Assembly: GCA_029215795.1 (NCBI GenBank)
Contig: JARDYH010000002.1
Coordinates: 108,932,501 to 108,996,500 of the forward strand
Reading direction: 5' to 3'
Length of the DNA stretch: 64,000 nt
DNA from: Anniella stebbinsi
Taxonomy: Eukaryota; Chordata; Lepidosauria; Squamata; Anniellidae
How positions within the stretch are numbered: the stretch's first letter is position 1; each line of letters opens with the position of its first letter. Positions 9,815 through 20,883 of this stretch are shown here, in pieces. Made by a program: the position numbers and the translations under genes. The notes beneath the pieces were generated by a model. That model ran no database searches. It saw only the letters and a list, made by a program, of their open reading frames with translations, and was not told where the DNA came from.

Positions 9815-11898
9815 CCAGAGAGTGTACAAATATACCAGGGATTTTATATTTCTTCCAATATGAAATGATAAAAAAAAACCTACAGCAACAAGTGAGGGTA
9901 AAATCTATCTGTTCCAACTGTAATTAATAAGTAAGTGCTCTCTCGAATACGCAACTCCTTATTGAATTACAATTCCCACCCCCACCCCTTTATCATTTAA
10001 AGACTCCGTATTCAAAACAACAAAATGAATCCGAACAATTTTCACCTAATACTGCTCCTCCCATGAAATCACAGCAGATTTAGTACTTTGTTTGTCTCAT
10101 GGAAATGTCGGGAGGAGGGGTGGTAAATTGCTGGTTCCAAGGTAGTAAAAAAGATTTTTTTTCTTTATATGCTGTATCTAAGCAAACACACAATGGCTTC
10201 CCCCCACACACACCCAATGATGGAATTATATATTAGTCTGAAAATTTATATAGGCGTATTTGGCAGCCTTTTCACAATTCCTTGGCCTGAAGAATATCAT
10301 CTTAGTGCAGATCTGTCTCAAATGAAATAGGAACAGATGCTCTTGGTTATTTTGCTACCCATTTAAAATTAGCAAACCAGACATCTACAACCTGAGCTTT
10401 CATCAGACAAATCCATTCTGAGGTTCCATCAGGAACAAGCATAAGCAAGGTCGCTGACTTGCATCGGCATGAAAGCAATTGGTGAAGGAAGCCATATCAG
10501 ATATATCAACCATTAAAAGTAAGGTGGTCCTTCAATCTGTTTATGACAGCAAAAACTATTATTGTAAGCACCTGGTAGTCTAAGGGAACTCCAACAGACA
10601 GACAGTCTTCGTCTAACGCCTGGGGCCTAGCCTTCACAAAGATTGTCACACTAGGGACTAGTAACCCTTTTTTTAAAAAAAAATGTATTATTATTGCTTT
10701 ACATAGTGTTGTCATAATACGTAATGCCACCAGATACTGCTCACAATGATCACATTCTAACATCAAGAATAATCACAAATTAGAAAGCAATCTTAACAGT
10801 TTATATCAGGCCAAATAACATTAAGGTTGCAATCCTGTACTTAAATGTAAAGGATTGAACTGTAGGACCTGGAAGTAGACAAGCATAGGATTACATGGTT
10901 CATGATCCCCAACAAAAAGAAAGATTTTGATGTTCAGAGACTAGTCACTTTGAAGTAAAGAAAGTTAGAAGATGTCATCATATTGTTTCTTCTATTTATC
11001 ACGTTTCTTCATTAAGAATAGACTTGTGTTGACAAACCAGTACAAATTAAATCATTTAATTTTAATTTTAAAAACAGACAGGCTGAGAGGAGCAGCCACC
11101 CTGCTGGCACATTATTTAACTTTTTAAAAAAATGCTAAGAAAGGAAATATAGAACTTTAAATTGAACTTTAGTCATTATTGTACTTTAAACGTCCCTGTA
11201 ACAAAAGCTAGATGTAAATATATTTCTTGTATTGCTTCTTTTCCCACCTACCCACCTCCTACCTCTTTTAACTCATCTTTGTCCTGGCTGCATTCTTTAC
11301 ACGGCTAGGGAGGGGTGAGAATTTTGTTAGGTTCAGTTTTTTATAAGAACTTGTCAAAATTGGCACATTTCTTCATAATGTGGATGGAAAGAACTTGAGA
11401 TTTCAAAAAAAATATGGAAGTGGGAGAGAGCAAAACTGACCAGTTTGTCCATCCTGAAAGAAGGGCTAATAGTCTGGCTTCAGATCTTCGTATATTTGTG
11501 ATGTTCATTTGGGACTGCCACCTCTTCTTTTTTCAGATGAACTCCTCATCATTAACAGCTACATGACAGGCAGATCCACTGTGGTCCTCACCATGCTGGG
11601 AATAAATGGACCTTATTGAATTTGCCCAGTTCAGATGGGTGAGAATTTTGCCTGGTTCGTTTTTGATAAGAACATACCAAAATTCTCAAATTTCTTATAA
11701 ATGGGATGGATAGGACTTGAGATTTTAAAAGTTGGGAGGCGGGAGAAAACAAAACTGACAGATCCTTCCATCCCTATTGACACCTTTTTTATGATGGATG
11801 CTTCTTCTTCTTAGAGTGCCTCCTCCTATCAGAGGTTAGTTGATGGATGCAAATGTCTGTAAAAACTAAGATAAACTAATTCTCTCTCTTTCTCTCTC
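9815..11898. other. Unassigned AT-rich sequence
   Basis: About 2.1 kb without a recognised gene or clear repeat apart from adenine/thymine tracts (10670-10685, 11120-11130) and a GCAATCC-type scrap around 10822-10895. Two related sentences (ggatggaaagaacttgagatttc near 11380 and ggatggataggacttgagatttt near 11703) suggest an old duplicated repeat. Confidence 0.4.
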
Positions 11899-12340
11899 TC
11901 TTTGGCTTGTCTACACTGGCCTTTTTTCCCTGGGTCGTCCCTGGGCATCCAAATGAGCAGGCAGGGACGACCCCTCCATTTTACCAGGATAACCGAGACC
12001 TCAGTGATCCCAATTTTCCCTGAGGTCCCAGGATGATCCCGAGGACCGTGGGCGGTGTGGGCACCCATCCTGGCTTCTTCCCCCCTCCCCACAAGTAGCA
12101 GGGTCAGCAAGAAGGAAGGAGCCGGGCTGGGAGGAGTCCAGGGGCAACGGGGGTGGGGAGAGTGACGTCTGGGCTTTTGTTTTTTACTTATTTTGCGGAG
12201 GAGTGCAATTGAAAAAAATGGCGACTGTGACAGGCACAATGTCCCTTTTCCTTTTCCTTTCCAGGATGCCGTGCTTCCGTTTGGAAGGTCAGGGACAATC
12301 CTGGAACTTGGTAAGTCCGGGATTGCCTCCCCTCCCTCCT
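11899..12340. mobile_element. Partial Harbinger-like miniature element related to 49493-51082
   Basis: It starts with GTCTACACTGGCC and carries gcatccaaatga, atcccaattttcc and gtgggcggtgtgg in the same order as the complement of the right part of the element at 49493-51082. A short inverted repeat GGGTCGTCCCTG/CAGGGACGACCC lies at 11934-11971. The opposite end is not recognisable, so the copy is partial. Text near 12192 (ttgcggaggag) is also shared with the element at 57180-57705. Confidence 0.55.
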
Positions 12341-12894
12341 TCTATACCCTTCTGTCCTTTCCATAAGTAGCTGTACTGGTTCCTTCTCTTTCCCAGTCTT
12401 TTTCCTAATATTGCATCTTGGTTCTTTCTCTAGTCCCAGTGTTCTCTATTACTTCGTATCTTCGTAGTTCCTCCTTGGTACATATTATGCTGCTGCTACT
12501 GTTCACAAAGCAGAGGAGTTACTTAAGGAAACAATCATTTTCTCACCACGCATTCAAAATACTTCTGTGTTTTTCTCCATTACTATAATACTACACACTC
12601 TGTAGAGCCAATATTGAAGCCCTATTATTTTCCTTTTAGTTCATGAGCCAGGGGATATTTATGGATAACTGTGGTGGGACAAACCCACATCTGTACATAC
12701 AGGAGGCAAACATATATGAAGGACATTTCTGAATGGCTGTGCAAAGATGAATTTCCCCCCCCCCTATAGAAACCAAGAACAATAAAAAAAAACCCAATTC
12801 TGTTCTACTCAGTTTGTGGCAATTACTTTTCTCATAAAAAGCCATTGCTTTTCAAGTTAATAAGCAGGTCAGGTATTTAGTTACGACATGTAAA
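12341..12894. other. Unassigned sequence
   Basis: Pyrimidine-rich start, a C run at 12757 and an A run at 12784; nothing else recognised. Confidence 0.4.
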
Positions 12895-12897
12895 TCT

Positions 12898-13245
12898 GGG
12901 TGCCTCTACACGAGAGGTTTAAAGCTCTTTCAAGTCTCATTAAAATTTTTACCTCTACAAGAGTGGAGCGCAAATCGGGGGTAGCGGCGCATTTTCTCTC
13001 CGATTATGCGCATTATCAAATGCACGTTAAATAGCGAGTTTTCCTGCTCTGCGGCCGTTAAAGCGCGTTTTGACCATGTAAACAAGCGATTCTCTGCATT
13101 TCAGCCACTTTACAATGTGTTTCAAACAACCAGTCGGGCCACCAGTTATGCGCTTAACCATACAGTCATTATCGTAACAGTGATTGTGAGAAGATGCACA
13201 TAATCGGACAACCAGGCACCAAACCGAATTCTTGTAGAGGGGGCC
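12898..13245. mobile_element. Harbinger-like miniature element, CTCTACACGAG end
   Basis: The left end GGGTGCCTCTACACGAG and the complement of the right end (CTTGTAGAGGGGGCC) agree at about 12 of 17 positions. Possible 3-bp duplications TCT lie at 12895-12897 and 13246-13248. The interior is CpG-rich (gcgcattttctc, gttaaagcgcg) against an AT-rich background and has no recognisable protein. Length 348 bp. Confidence 0.6.
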
Positions 13246-13248
13246 TCT

Positions 13249-13798
13249 AAAGAATGCAACAATCAGCTTTTTGCTTGGATTGGGAACTCATAGACAAAAA
13301 AATATGTTAGCTGTTGGTTAAAACTGCTATCATCAATAAAAACAATATTACCATCGTTATCGGGAGCTTAAATGTTGTCTTTAAGTGTGGATGATGTGAT
13401 GTGTTCCTGGCTCGTTACTAAAACACTGTTGCTATTTGCCTAGAAAGTGAAACATGCTACTCTTGCCTCCAAAATTGATGGATAAAGAGATGTCAACATT
13501 GGCAATTAGAGAGATAATTATGAACAAACCAGACATCTAATTTTCCATCTGGATTCAAAGAGATGTATCCATAAGAGACACCTTCCTGATTACTCAGTAA
13601 TATGGACAACCAAAAAAAGAAATTACAGATCAAGGACACTACTGTCCACAATGTCAACAGCCACATCAGGTCAAAAATCTGCTTCCCGGGGCTCTCTTCA
13701 TCTCCCTCTTGTCATCTCTCAAACCTTTGTCCTACTTCTTGCCCTAATTTGCAAAACAAAACAAAAAACCCCAAATCAGTTTTATATAGAGATGTAAC
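13249..13798. other. Unassigned AT-rich sequence
   Basis: No gene or shared repeat recognised. Confidence 0.4.
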
Positions 13799-13801
13799 TA
13801 A

Positions 13802-14103
13802 GGCCGTCATCACACAGGCAGTTCGATGCACACCCGCCGCGACTTTGATCCACTCACTCAGCGCTGGACTCGCACCACATCGTCCCCGTCATGCTGCTCT
13901 CTCGCCCTGAGGTCGCCGTTTTTAGTCTCTCTTTCGATGTATCCCTGAACAGGCAAAGTCCGAAACGCAAATTTTGAACAGGCCAAGCTGAGGTATCGCA
14001 GCAATATTGACCACAAGTGATTCAAAATGCTAGACTCGCATAGGAAACGGAGGGAGAACCCGCAGAAGTAAACCAGGGGGGGAAAGTAGGTGTGATGAAG
14101 CTC
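13802..14103. mobile_element. PIF/Harbinger-like miniature element, GTCATCACAC ends
   Basis: Left end GGCCGTCATCACAC and right end GTGTGATGAAGCTC match as inverted repeats at 11 of 14 positions, and both sides carry a 3-bp TAA duplication (13799-13801, 14104-14106), the usual PIF/Harbinger target. The interior has several CpG sites and no protein frame. A similar right-end phrase (gtaggtgtgatgga) occurs near 59590. Length 302 bp. Confidence 0.7.
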
Positions 14104-14106
14104 TAA

Positions 14107-15139
14107 TGCTTAACAAGTCTTTCTTTAATAATCTCATTAAAATATGTTCTACTCAATTCATCATCGCCTACTGATCTTGTGATGACAAGGCAGGGTTTGT
14201 TTGTTTTTCCTGATCGTGGTTTTCTTCTATTCATTCTCTCTCGTAATGGTACAAAAAGAGCCCATCTTTAAAGATGTGTCTTTTCATTTAATAACAATCA
14301 CAGGATGCATGTGATGACTTCCACAGACTATAGCACTCAAAACCGGATTCTGAAAATATTTGAAAACAAAAAAGAGCACATTTCTTTATAAAAGTCTTGC
14401 ATATGCCAAAACCTTCAGAAACACTGCGTGAGAAAAATATAATAACTACCAGCAAGGGAGCATAATGCACAACCTGAAACATTCTGGTGGACATATAGGA
14501 TGGGGAAAACATAGAGTGTCTCTACAGTAAGGGAAATTGCATTGTTTACCCAGGGCTGTTGTGCTTCCTGGTTCTTGGCATGATTGATATGAGCTGATTA
14601 CATCAGAGGAGGGGGTGACAAGGTGAAAGATCCTGCTGTTTCCTGGGTCTCCTTTAAAGGTTTGAATCGAGGGAGCACCTACCTCCCTGGCATGTGTGCA
14701 AAGGAGGGGAGAGGAAGTCTGCTGTACTGTTTCCTTGCAGCCCCCAGGAAAGCCAGGACTTACTTCTGAGTAGACATAAGACCCTCAGTACACTTACTTG
14801 GGAGTAAGCCCCATTGACTTTAAAGGGGTGCTCTTGGTGGGGGATCAGATCTGCCTCCCATTGTTGCAGGGAGGCATTTTACCCTCTTCTCCCTTGATCT
14901 CAGACATGGGAAAATCCTTCCTCTGAAAGTTCATAGCACAACCCCAGCTGTACACACTGCCGATTTCATGCCACTGGGGTTAATTCCAGCTTTTCTTTGA
15001 TCTGTTTTAATGGAATAAGGGGGGGGAGGAGCAGCGGGAGATGTCCTGGCTGATGCTGATATTGTCAAAATGATGGGTGAACTTCCGGGAGCCGCTGAAC
15101 TTCCTGGAGCGGCGAGCCACAACTGTGCTTTATTTTGCT
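14107..15139. other. Unassigned sequence with a short dispersed repeat
   Basis: A GCAATCC-family relative (ggacttacttctgagtagac, then cttggga gtaagccccattgac) lies at 14755-14822. The remainder shows nothing recognisable. Confidence 0.4.
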
Positions 15140-15665
15140 CATGTGAAGAAGCCCAGAGAGTCCTGTGACACCTTAAAAGAGTAAGGGCTCAATCCAATGT
15201 TGATAGTCTGCAGCATCCAAAGTCAGAGGCTGCCAAGTATCTTAATGCAGGGCAGCCGGAGTAAAGAGACAATCCTCCCCTCCATGCTCTGGCCAACCTG
15301 CATTTTTGCTAGATGGGTGATTTACCTGTCTAGTCGCGGCACTTCAGAGCAGGAGGGAAAGAGGCTGGGGTAAGCATAGGAAGCTGTATAAGGCAGCTTC
15401 CTTGGTCTCATCCCCTCCCTGCCGCCAGGACCACCCTCTTTTCCCTATCTCTGCACTCAGGTTTCTGTGCTGGCTATGAGGGGGAGGGGGAGGGGGAGTG
15501 CAGTTTACAGGCTCCGAGGTCAGAGCCAGGGCTCTGGCCTCGCAGCCAGTAAACCACACAATCCTATTGCCCCCCAGACACCGTCTAAGGGCCATAGGAT
15601 TGCTTTCTAAAACATTTTATTGTGCACAAGCTTTTGTGAACTAAGCCCACTTTGTCAGGTACGTG
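15140..15665 (-). mobile_element. Retroposon (SINE-type) split by a DNA element
   Basis: Left part gtcctgtgacaccttaaaag (15160-15179) and right part ttttattgtgcacaagcttttgtgaac (15614-15642) belong to one common reptile repeat whose normal wording runs continuously. They are separated by the Harbinger-like element at 15185-15607. A relative in the opposite direction is near 52250-52330. Orientation is inferred and uncertain. Confidence 0.6.
15185..15607. mobile_element. PIF/Harbinger-like miniature element, copy 1 of GCAATCC-ended family
   Basis: Starts GGGCTCAATCC and ends GGATTGCTTTC, flanked by TAA on both sides (15182-15184, 15608-15610). The right end closely matches the right end of 24849-25316 (ggccataggattgct versus gaccataggattgct). 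The insertion splits a SINE-type repeat. It holds a purine-rich GGGGGA triplicate near 15480-15499. No protein recognised. Confidence 0.7.
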
Positions 15666-16320
15666 CAGTGATATACAAGGTTGGTAGATGTATGTGTGTG
15701 CAGCACAGAGGGGCCTCCAACCCTCCGGAGCAGATTTGGGTGGTACTTGGGAGACAAGCTGCAGGGGAGAGGGAAAATTTGTTCCACCAGTGGTATCTGT
15801 TCTGCCGGTGGATGGACACCATTGGAGAAAAGGTTATCAAGCTGTTGAGTGCTGCTGCCAAAGCTGGGAAACACACCACATCTGTCCTATTCCTCTCCAG
15901 GAAATAATACCTCATCTTTCATGATCACCCAAGAGACAAGATGAGAACAGAATGGAAGAATGTCCAGTCAGATAATTTTATTTCTAAACAACCTATTTCT
16001 AAACAACCAACTAGAAAGTAGTTGGTTAGCTTGTGAGCATTTCATACAGTAACGTGAACGGACAGTGTTCTGCAGACTCAAATGCTCCTTGTGTGTACAG
16101 TACGATGCCGTCATTGAGTATAAAGATGCTAAAATAGTTAAGATGCAGGAAACACAGTTGATGAAGATGTCATTTTAGCCTAATGTTGGGCTTGCAGTAG
16201 AAAACAGAGGGCCAGTGGCACAGGGGTGGGGGAGGATGTCCCCAGTTAAAAACAGTAAAATGTTATAATATTAAAACAACTGCATAATTTAAAAGGTTAA
16301 ATTAAAGAGAGGTGTCTCCA
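15666..16320. other. Unassigned sequence
   Basis: A duplicated ctatttctaaacaacc phrase at 15985-16010 is the only local structure. Confidence 0.4.
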
Positions 16321-16832
16321 GATGCTTTTTAAAGAGATTGGGGCCAAGAAGGGTCGTAGCTGGCACAACCAGCATAATTGGTGAACCAATTACACACTCC
16401 TTGCCACCGCCACCGCCGCCACCGCCACCACCGGAAAATTCAGGGACAACTTAGGATCAAGGAAGCACTCCCAAGCTATGGACCTGATCCTTCAGGGGGA
16501 GCGCAACTCCTTCTGGAACAGATTGAATCCCACTTCTTGAGTCAGTTTTCTACTGGTCAACACCACCTCCATCTTGTCTGGGTTTAACCTGAGCTTGTTC
16601 ACCCTCATCCGTTATCGAACCCAGCAATGTGGACCTCCATCTATGTTTAAGATTTTAAAAATGTTATATGTATTTTATATGTTGAAATGTTTTAATATTG
16701 AAACTTATTTACTTATATTTTTAACTTTTGTATATTTCTATTTATAGCTTTTAACTGTATATGTTTTAATTTTACAAAGCCACCTTGAGGCCCAGTATTA
16801 GGCAAAAGGTACGATACAAATAAATAAAGATG

Positions 16833-16863
<31 letters not shown>
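16321..16863 (-). mobile_element. LINE-like debris with GCC triplet tract and ATA tail
   Basis: The part at 16470-16620 (gcactcccaagctatggacc, ccttcagggggagcgcaac, catcttgtctgggttta) resembles a widespread reptile LINE-derived repeat. It carries a (GCCACC)n tract at 16400-16432. From 16780 a LINE 3' tail wording (gccaccttgaggccc, gatacaaataaataaa) runs on the plus strand and ends in an (ATA)n tract at 16835-16863. Two abutting elements of different strand are likely. Confidence 0.5.
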
Positions 16864-16957
16864 TAATGTTCAAGGCTTCCTTGGAGTTGGATAACAAAAA
16901 GCAACAGACCCAATTTCATCAGCATATTGGTAGCACCTTACTCAAATGGTCCCCTTT

Positions 16958-17172
16958 ATTTTATTTATTTATTACATTTATATACCGCCCCATAGCCAAA
17001 GCTCCCCCTCAGTTCAGGGCAGCATATACAAACAATTTCCCCACTTTATCTTCACAACATTCCAGTGAGGTAGGTGAAAGACCACAAGAGGCAGAGAGTT
17101 GCCCAAGACCACTCATTGAGCTTAATGGCGGAGTAAACAATTGAACCTGTATCTTTCCCATCTAAGTCCAAC
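16958..17172 (-). mobile_element. tRNA-derived SINE, antisense, nearly full length
   Basis: The plus strand shows, in order, a (TTTA)n tail, tatataccgcccc, a ctcacaac-like segment (ttcacaacattccagtgagg), gcccaagaccactcattgagctt and a decayed B box (complement gattcaattgtt), the reverse of a common squamate SINE. Partial relatives lie at 4829-4905, 44660-44800 and 56560-56683. Confidence 0.65.
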
Positions 17173-17254
17173 AGGTGGCAGCCTCAAAGGACAGAGCTCG
17201 GTCTTCTTTGGGCTTGTAATATCAAATGGAGTGCCATGTCACACTAACTTAATT

Positions 17255-17467
17255 ACCCTGTTCAGACGACACACTGAGCCTCAGTGGTTGAGCATTTTGA
17301 GCTAAACCTTATGGCTTAGTGTGTTGTGTGAACCATGACTTAGTGTGTCATGTGAACCATTCCTAACCATGGTGGCTACATAACCACAGTTTAAACATGC
17401 TCACTAACCATTTGCTGCAAAGGGGTTAGCGGCCCAACCATGGCTGAGTGTGTCCTCTAAACAGGGT
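17255..17467. mobile_element. Miniature DNA element with CCCTGTTCAGACGACAC ends
   Basis: Left CCCTGTTCAGACGACAC (17256-17272) and right GTGTCCTCTAAACAGGG (17450-17466) are imperfect inverted repeats. The interior is a series of aaccatg/catggtt words. The flanks TTA (left) and TCA (right) may be a mutated 3-bp duplication. Its ends resemble those of 48568-48793. Confidence 0.65.
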
Positions 17468-17469
17468 CA

Positions 17470-18145
17470 TTATGAATGAATTTCCATATAAATGCTACCA
17501 TGACTAGAAGCTTCTAAGCTTGGTGTGAGAAGTGTGCCCAATGGCCAAAGAAGACAGCCAATATAGCCAATATATTCAAATAACCTACAATTGTAAATCT
17601 TCCTTTCCCTAGGCTAGTAAACATATTCTTTCATTTGTATGCATGTAATGGTAATGAACCAGTAGACTTATCTTCTCATCTTTCTCATGTGACATTGAGC
17701 CATCTCTTACATCTTGCCAAAAAGTATCAGTGATATGTCTCCAAAACTTCAACCTTGTCTTTTTCTTCAAACATGGTTACTTTTCCTGTACTCCCAAAGC
17801 CTTAGATCAATTCTTTTCAAAGGAGGAACGTATTAATAGCATCCCATATACTCCCTCTAGGATCCTCTTAAGTCTTACTCTGTTTTTGAATCTTTGCAGA
17901 GCCTTAAGAAAATCTCATTTCCATCAACTGATGGGAACATATCGCCTTTCCCGCCCTTGCTCATTTCTTTATAGACAAAGCTAGTTAGTCGGCATGTAAG
18001 AGCACTTTGGAGTTCTAAACCCACAATGTGATATAATAGTTATGGATGAATTCAAAAGAGAACGTTGCAAATATTTTACTTATTCCAATAAGGCTTAAAA
18101 ACCAACAATAAAAATGAAATAGCATTTCACTTACTATGAAAAAGT
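17470..18145. other. Unassigned AT-rich sequence
   Basis: No gene or shared repeat recognised. Confidence 0.4.
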
Positions 18146-18146
18146 C

Positions 18147-18268
18147 TTCCCCAACCTGGCACCCATGAGATGTGTGAGACTACAACTCCCATAATCCTCA
18201 GCCAGGTTGGGAATGATGGGGAATGTAGTCCGACATATCTGGAGAGCTCCAGGTTCAGGAAAGCTGAT
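18147..18268. repeat. Palindromic CCAACCTGG dispersed repeat
   Basis: The ends ttccccaacctggcaccc and ccaggttcaggaaag are imperfectly inverted around actacaactcccat and its near-complement gggaatgtagtcc. Relatives lie at 30788-30893, 44868-44990 and 45905-46000. It looks like a very short hAT-type miniature repeat, but no target duplication is clear. Confidence 0.6.
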
Positions 18269-18806
18269 CTATAAGCATCTGAATCTGTCATAAACATTAG
18301 AGAAGAGGTGGGGAACTACATTTATATTTCTGAACAACCCAAATAATATTGGGAAATATTTATCTATTTACAGTTTATTTAGCTAGTATGAGGATGCAGA
18401 ACTCACTCTGCACATCCAATGGAGGTCTCATGGCATCTGTTTCATGAACAGAAGTGCTACCCCTGCCCTACCGCATGGCAAACAGCTGTTGAAACTGAAG
18501 CAGATTGTGATACGTACGGCAAAGAAGTACATGTATTTACAATGCCTATATTTAACTTTAGCTACCATCAGCATGCATAACGCAAAAGGGGAAAAGGGGG
18601 GAGGGGAACAAGCAAATATCAGAAAATTGAGATATCTGAAGGATGGAGTTCTTCTTGGAGCATGTCTCTGGAAAGTGTGGTAGTTTGTTTTGTAGGAAGG
18701 AAAAAGAAGAGTTGGACTCTCGTATTGACGAATAAAATAACAGAAGTTGCTATGGGAGGGAAGAATGAACTCCACTCAGACATTTCAAAATAAACTGGAT
18801 ACCATT

Positions 18807-19122
18807 TATCAATTACTGGAATAGGTTTCAGCCAGGTGATCCAGATCTACACCAAGCAGGATATAGCACTATGAAAGTGGTATGAAAGAGGTATATGGAG
18901 GCAGGATCTACACTACTGTTTTAGAGCGGTATTGAAGTGCACTGACAACTGTTGTGGCCCTTAGACACATACCATACACCACTTTCATAATGCTATATCC
19001 TGCTTGGTGTAGATGTGTCGTGGGCCCCATCAGTTGTCAGTACACTTCAATACCTCTATAAAGCAGTAGTGTAGATCCTGCCATAGCAATCACCTGGCTG
19101 AAACCTATTCCAGTAATTGATA
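18807..19122. mobile_element. Self-nested GATCTACAC miniature element inside a perfect 34-bp inverted repeat
   Basis: The outer arms 18807-18840 and 19089-19122 are exact reverse complements over 34 bases. Between them lies a GATCTACAC miniature element like those at 29891-30011 and 30971-31120. It is interrupted near 18901 by a second, reversed copy (about 18901-19013), after which the first copy resumes with gtgggccccatcag. The segment order is therefore A, B, A-complement, B-complement. The alignment is by eye. Confidence 0.75.
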
Positions 19123-19171
19123 ATTGTAAAGTTGAAGTATTATAACTGTCTTGAACGATTTTATTGGGGAA

Positions 19172-19196
19172 CAAGAGAGAGAGAGAGAGAGAGAGA
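19172..19196. repeat. (AG)n microsatellite
   Basis: About 12 AG units. A further AGAGAGAGAGAG tract lies just past the element at 19197-19765, suggesting one array split by an insertion. Confidence 0.85.
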
Positions 19197-19765
19197 GGGC
19201 GGATCTACACACGAGTTTTTTGACGTTTTATAAGGGTTATGAAAACTCTTTGGGCCACATGACGCACTCCCTATAATGTTGTATATCTGAGGTTTTTTAA
19301 AACTCCCTTCAGTTATATACAACGGTTTCACTTTTAATACATCATTTTAAGTAAAAGAATGTGTCCTTCCTTACAGTTTCTGATTCATGGGGGCAGTGCT
19401 TCCTTTACTGGTGCCCAAATGCTGAGCAGTTGATTGGTGGGGAAGAAACAGGAAGTGGACCAGTGAACTACAACACCCAAAATTCTTAGCCCTAAACTCG
19501 CTAGGGAATGACAGAGGAACTAAGAAGGAAGTGTGTAACTGAACTACAACCCCCACAATGCCTTGCCCTAAATTCATTGAAAAACGAAAAAGAAAGAGAC
19601 AGGGCAGAACAATGTGTGACCGTACACACCGCCTTAAAGACTGAAGACTGTTTCTCCTGTAACGTGAGTACTCAGTAATGTGGCCTAAGATGTTTTAGAA
19701 CGCACCTGTTTGGAACGTTTTAAAATACAATTTAAAATGTTCCAAAGGACTGTGTGGATTCCCCC
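19197..19765. mobile_element. Harbinger-like miniature element in an (AG)n array
   Basis: Left GGGCGGATCTACACAC and the complement of the right CTGTGTGGATTCCCCC agree at about 12 of 16 positions. The flanks are AG repeats on both sides, so the target duplication cannot be defined. Inside, 19440-19570 contains two imperfect direct repeats (tgaactacaac, cttagccctaaactcgct versus cttgccctaaattcatt). No protein recognised. Confidence 0.65.
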
Positions 19766-20446
19766 AGAGAGAGAGAGAACATGCAGGGGAAAGAAAGGTG
19801 ATCTCACCTAAATGAGGTACTGGAAAGGTGTGGAACTTTACTGGAATAGCATGGAACTGTACTACAGGGAATAGGTTACCTTGCTGCTCCAGTAACTTTT
19901 GAGCTACTCAAAAGAAGGAAACAAATGATCCCTGATTGTGAGCTGCTCAAGTTGTCTACGTAATACCCCTTATTCTTTACATTTTAAAGAATTAAAACAA
20001 TAACAACAAAACTTTCCAGTTCATACATGCAACACTTCCTCAATGTCTTCTTTCAAATTTCTTCATGTTTTCATTTAGCTTCACCCTGCACATCTCTGTT
20101 TTTCCCTAGATAATTCTTTAAAACATTCTAAAACTTTAAGTTATAAATGTGTGTTTTAACCTCTGCAACCTCCTTGCATTTCTCTTTCCATTACACTCTT
20201 AGACAAAAGGTCGTTAGGCCCTTTCAAGCCAAGAGTTGCAGCTTTCGTAGTTAATAATACTAATCATTATACCAGGGAGAGGATCAGTATCTGACAAGAC
20301 AGCTAAGATAAATGCCAAGGCCCATCACAGCTGACTCCATTGCTTGACATCTTTTATTACCCTAGAGGGCCTCTGGGTTCCAACTTACATGGGGTCCAGA
20401 GGCATAATAAAGACGGTGGCTGTTGCAGCCACTTTGGTGCATCTCT
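19766..20446. other. Unassigned AT-rich sequence
   Basis: Adenine-rich patches and an AGAGAGAG remnant at the start; otherwise nothing recognised. Confidence 0.4.
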
Positions 20447-20453
20447 GGTAAGT

Positions 20454-20773
20454 TAGGCTGACCATATGAAAAGGAGGACAGGGCTCCTGTAACTTTAATA
20501 GTTGTAGAGAAAAGGGAATTTCAGCCAGTGTCATTTGTTGGCAATTAGTTCCTGGTGAAATTCCCTCTTCATCACAACCGTTAAAGTTGCAGGGGCCCTG
20601 CCTTCTTTTGTATATGGTCACTCTAGTATAGTGCCTACAACTTTAACAGTTGTGATGAAGAGGGAATTTCACCAGGAACTAATTGCATACAAATGACACT
20701 GACTGAAATTCCCTTTTCTCTACGACTGTTAAAGTTACAGGAGCCCTGTCCTCCTTTTCAAATGGTCAGCCTA
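20454..20773. mobile_element. Complete TAGGSTGACC palindromic hAT-like element
   Basis: Ends TAGGCTGACCAT and ATGGTCAGCCTA are inverted, with a 7-bp direct repeat GGTAAGT on both sides (20447-20453, 20774-20780); a one-base decayed 8-bp duplication would fit hAT. The whole 320 bp is an imperfect palindrome built of CTTTAACAGTTGT, GAAATTCCCTCTTCATC and their complements. It has no coding capacity. Confidence 0.8.
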
Positions 20774-20883
20774 GGTAAGTGCCAGCCTGAATACCACCAA
20801 TCCACAAGCTGGTCTGGTAAACTTGTGTAGCACCAAGTTTCAGCCACGGGTGGCTGGGTGAGGCAATGGCATTCAGTCCAGTA

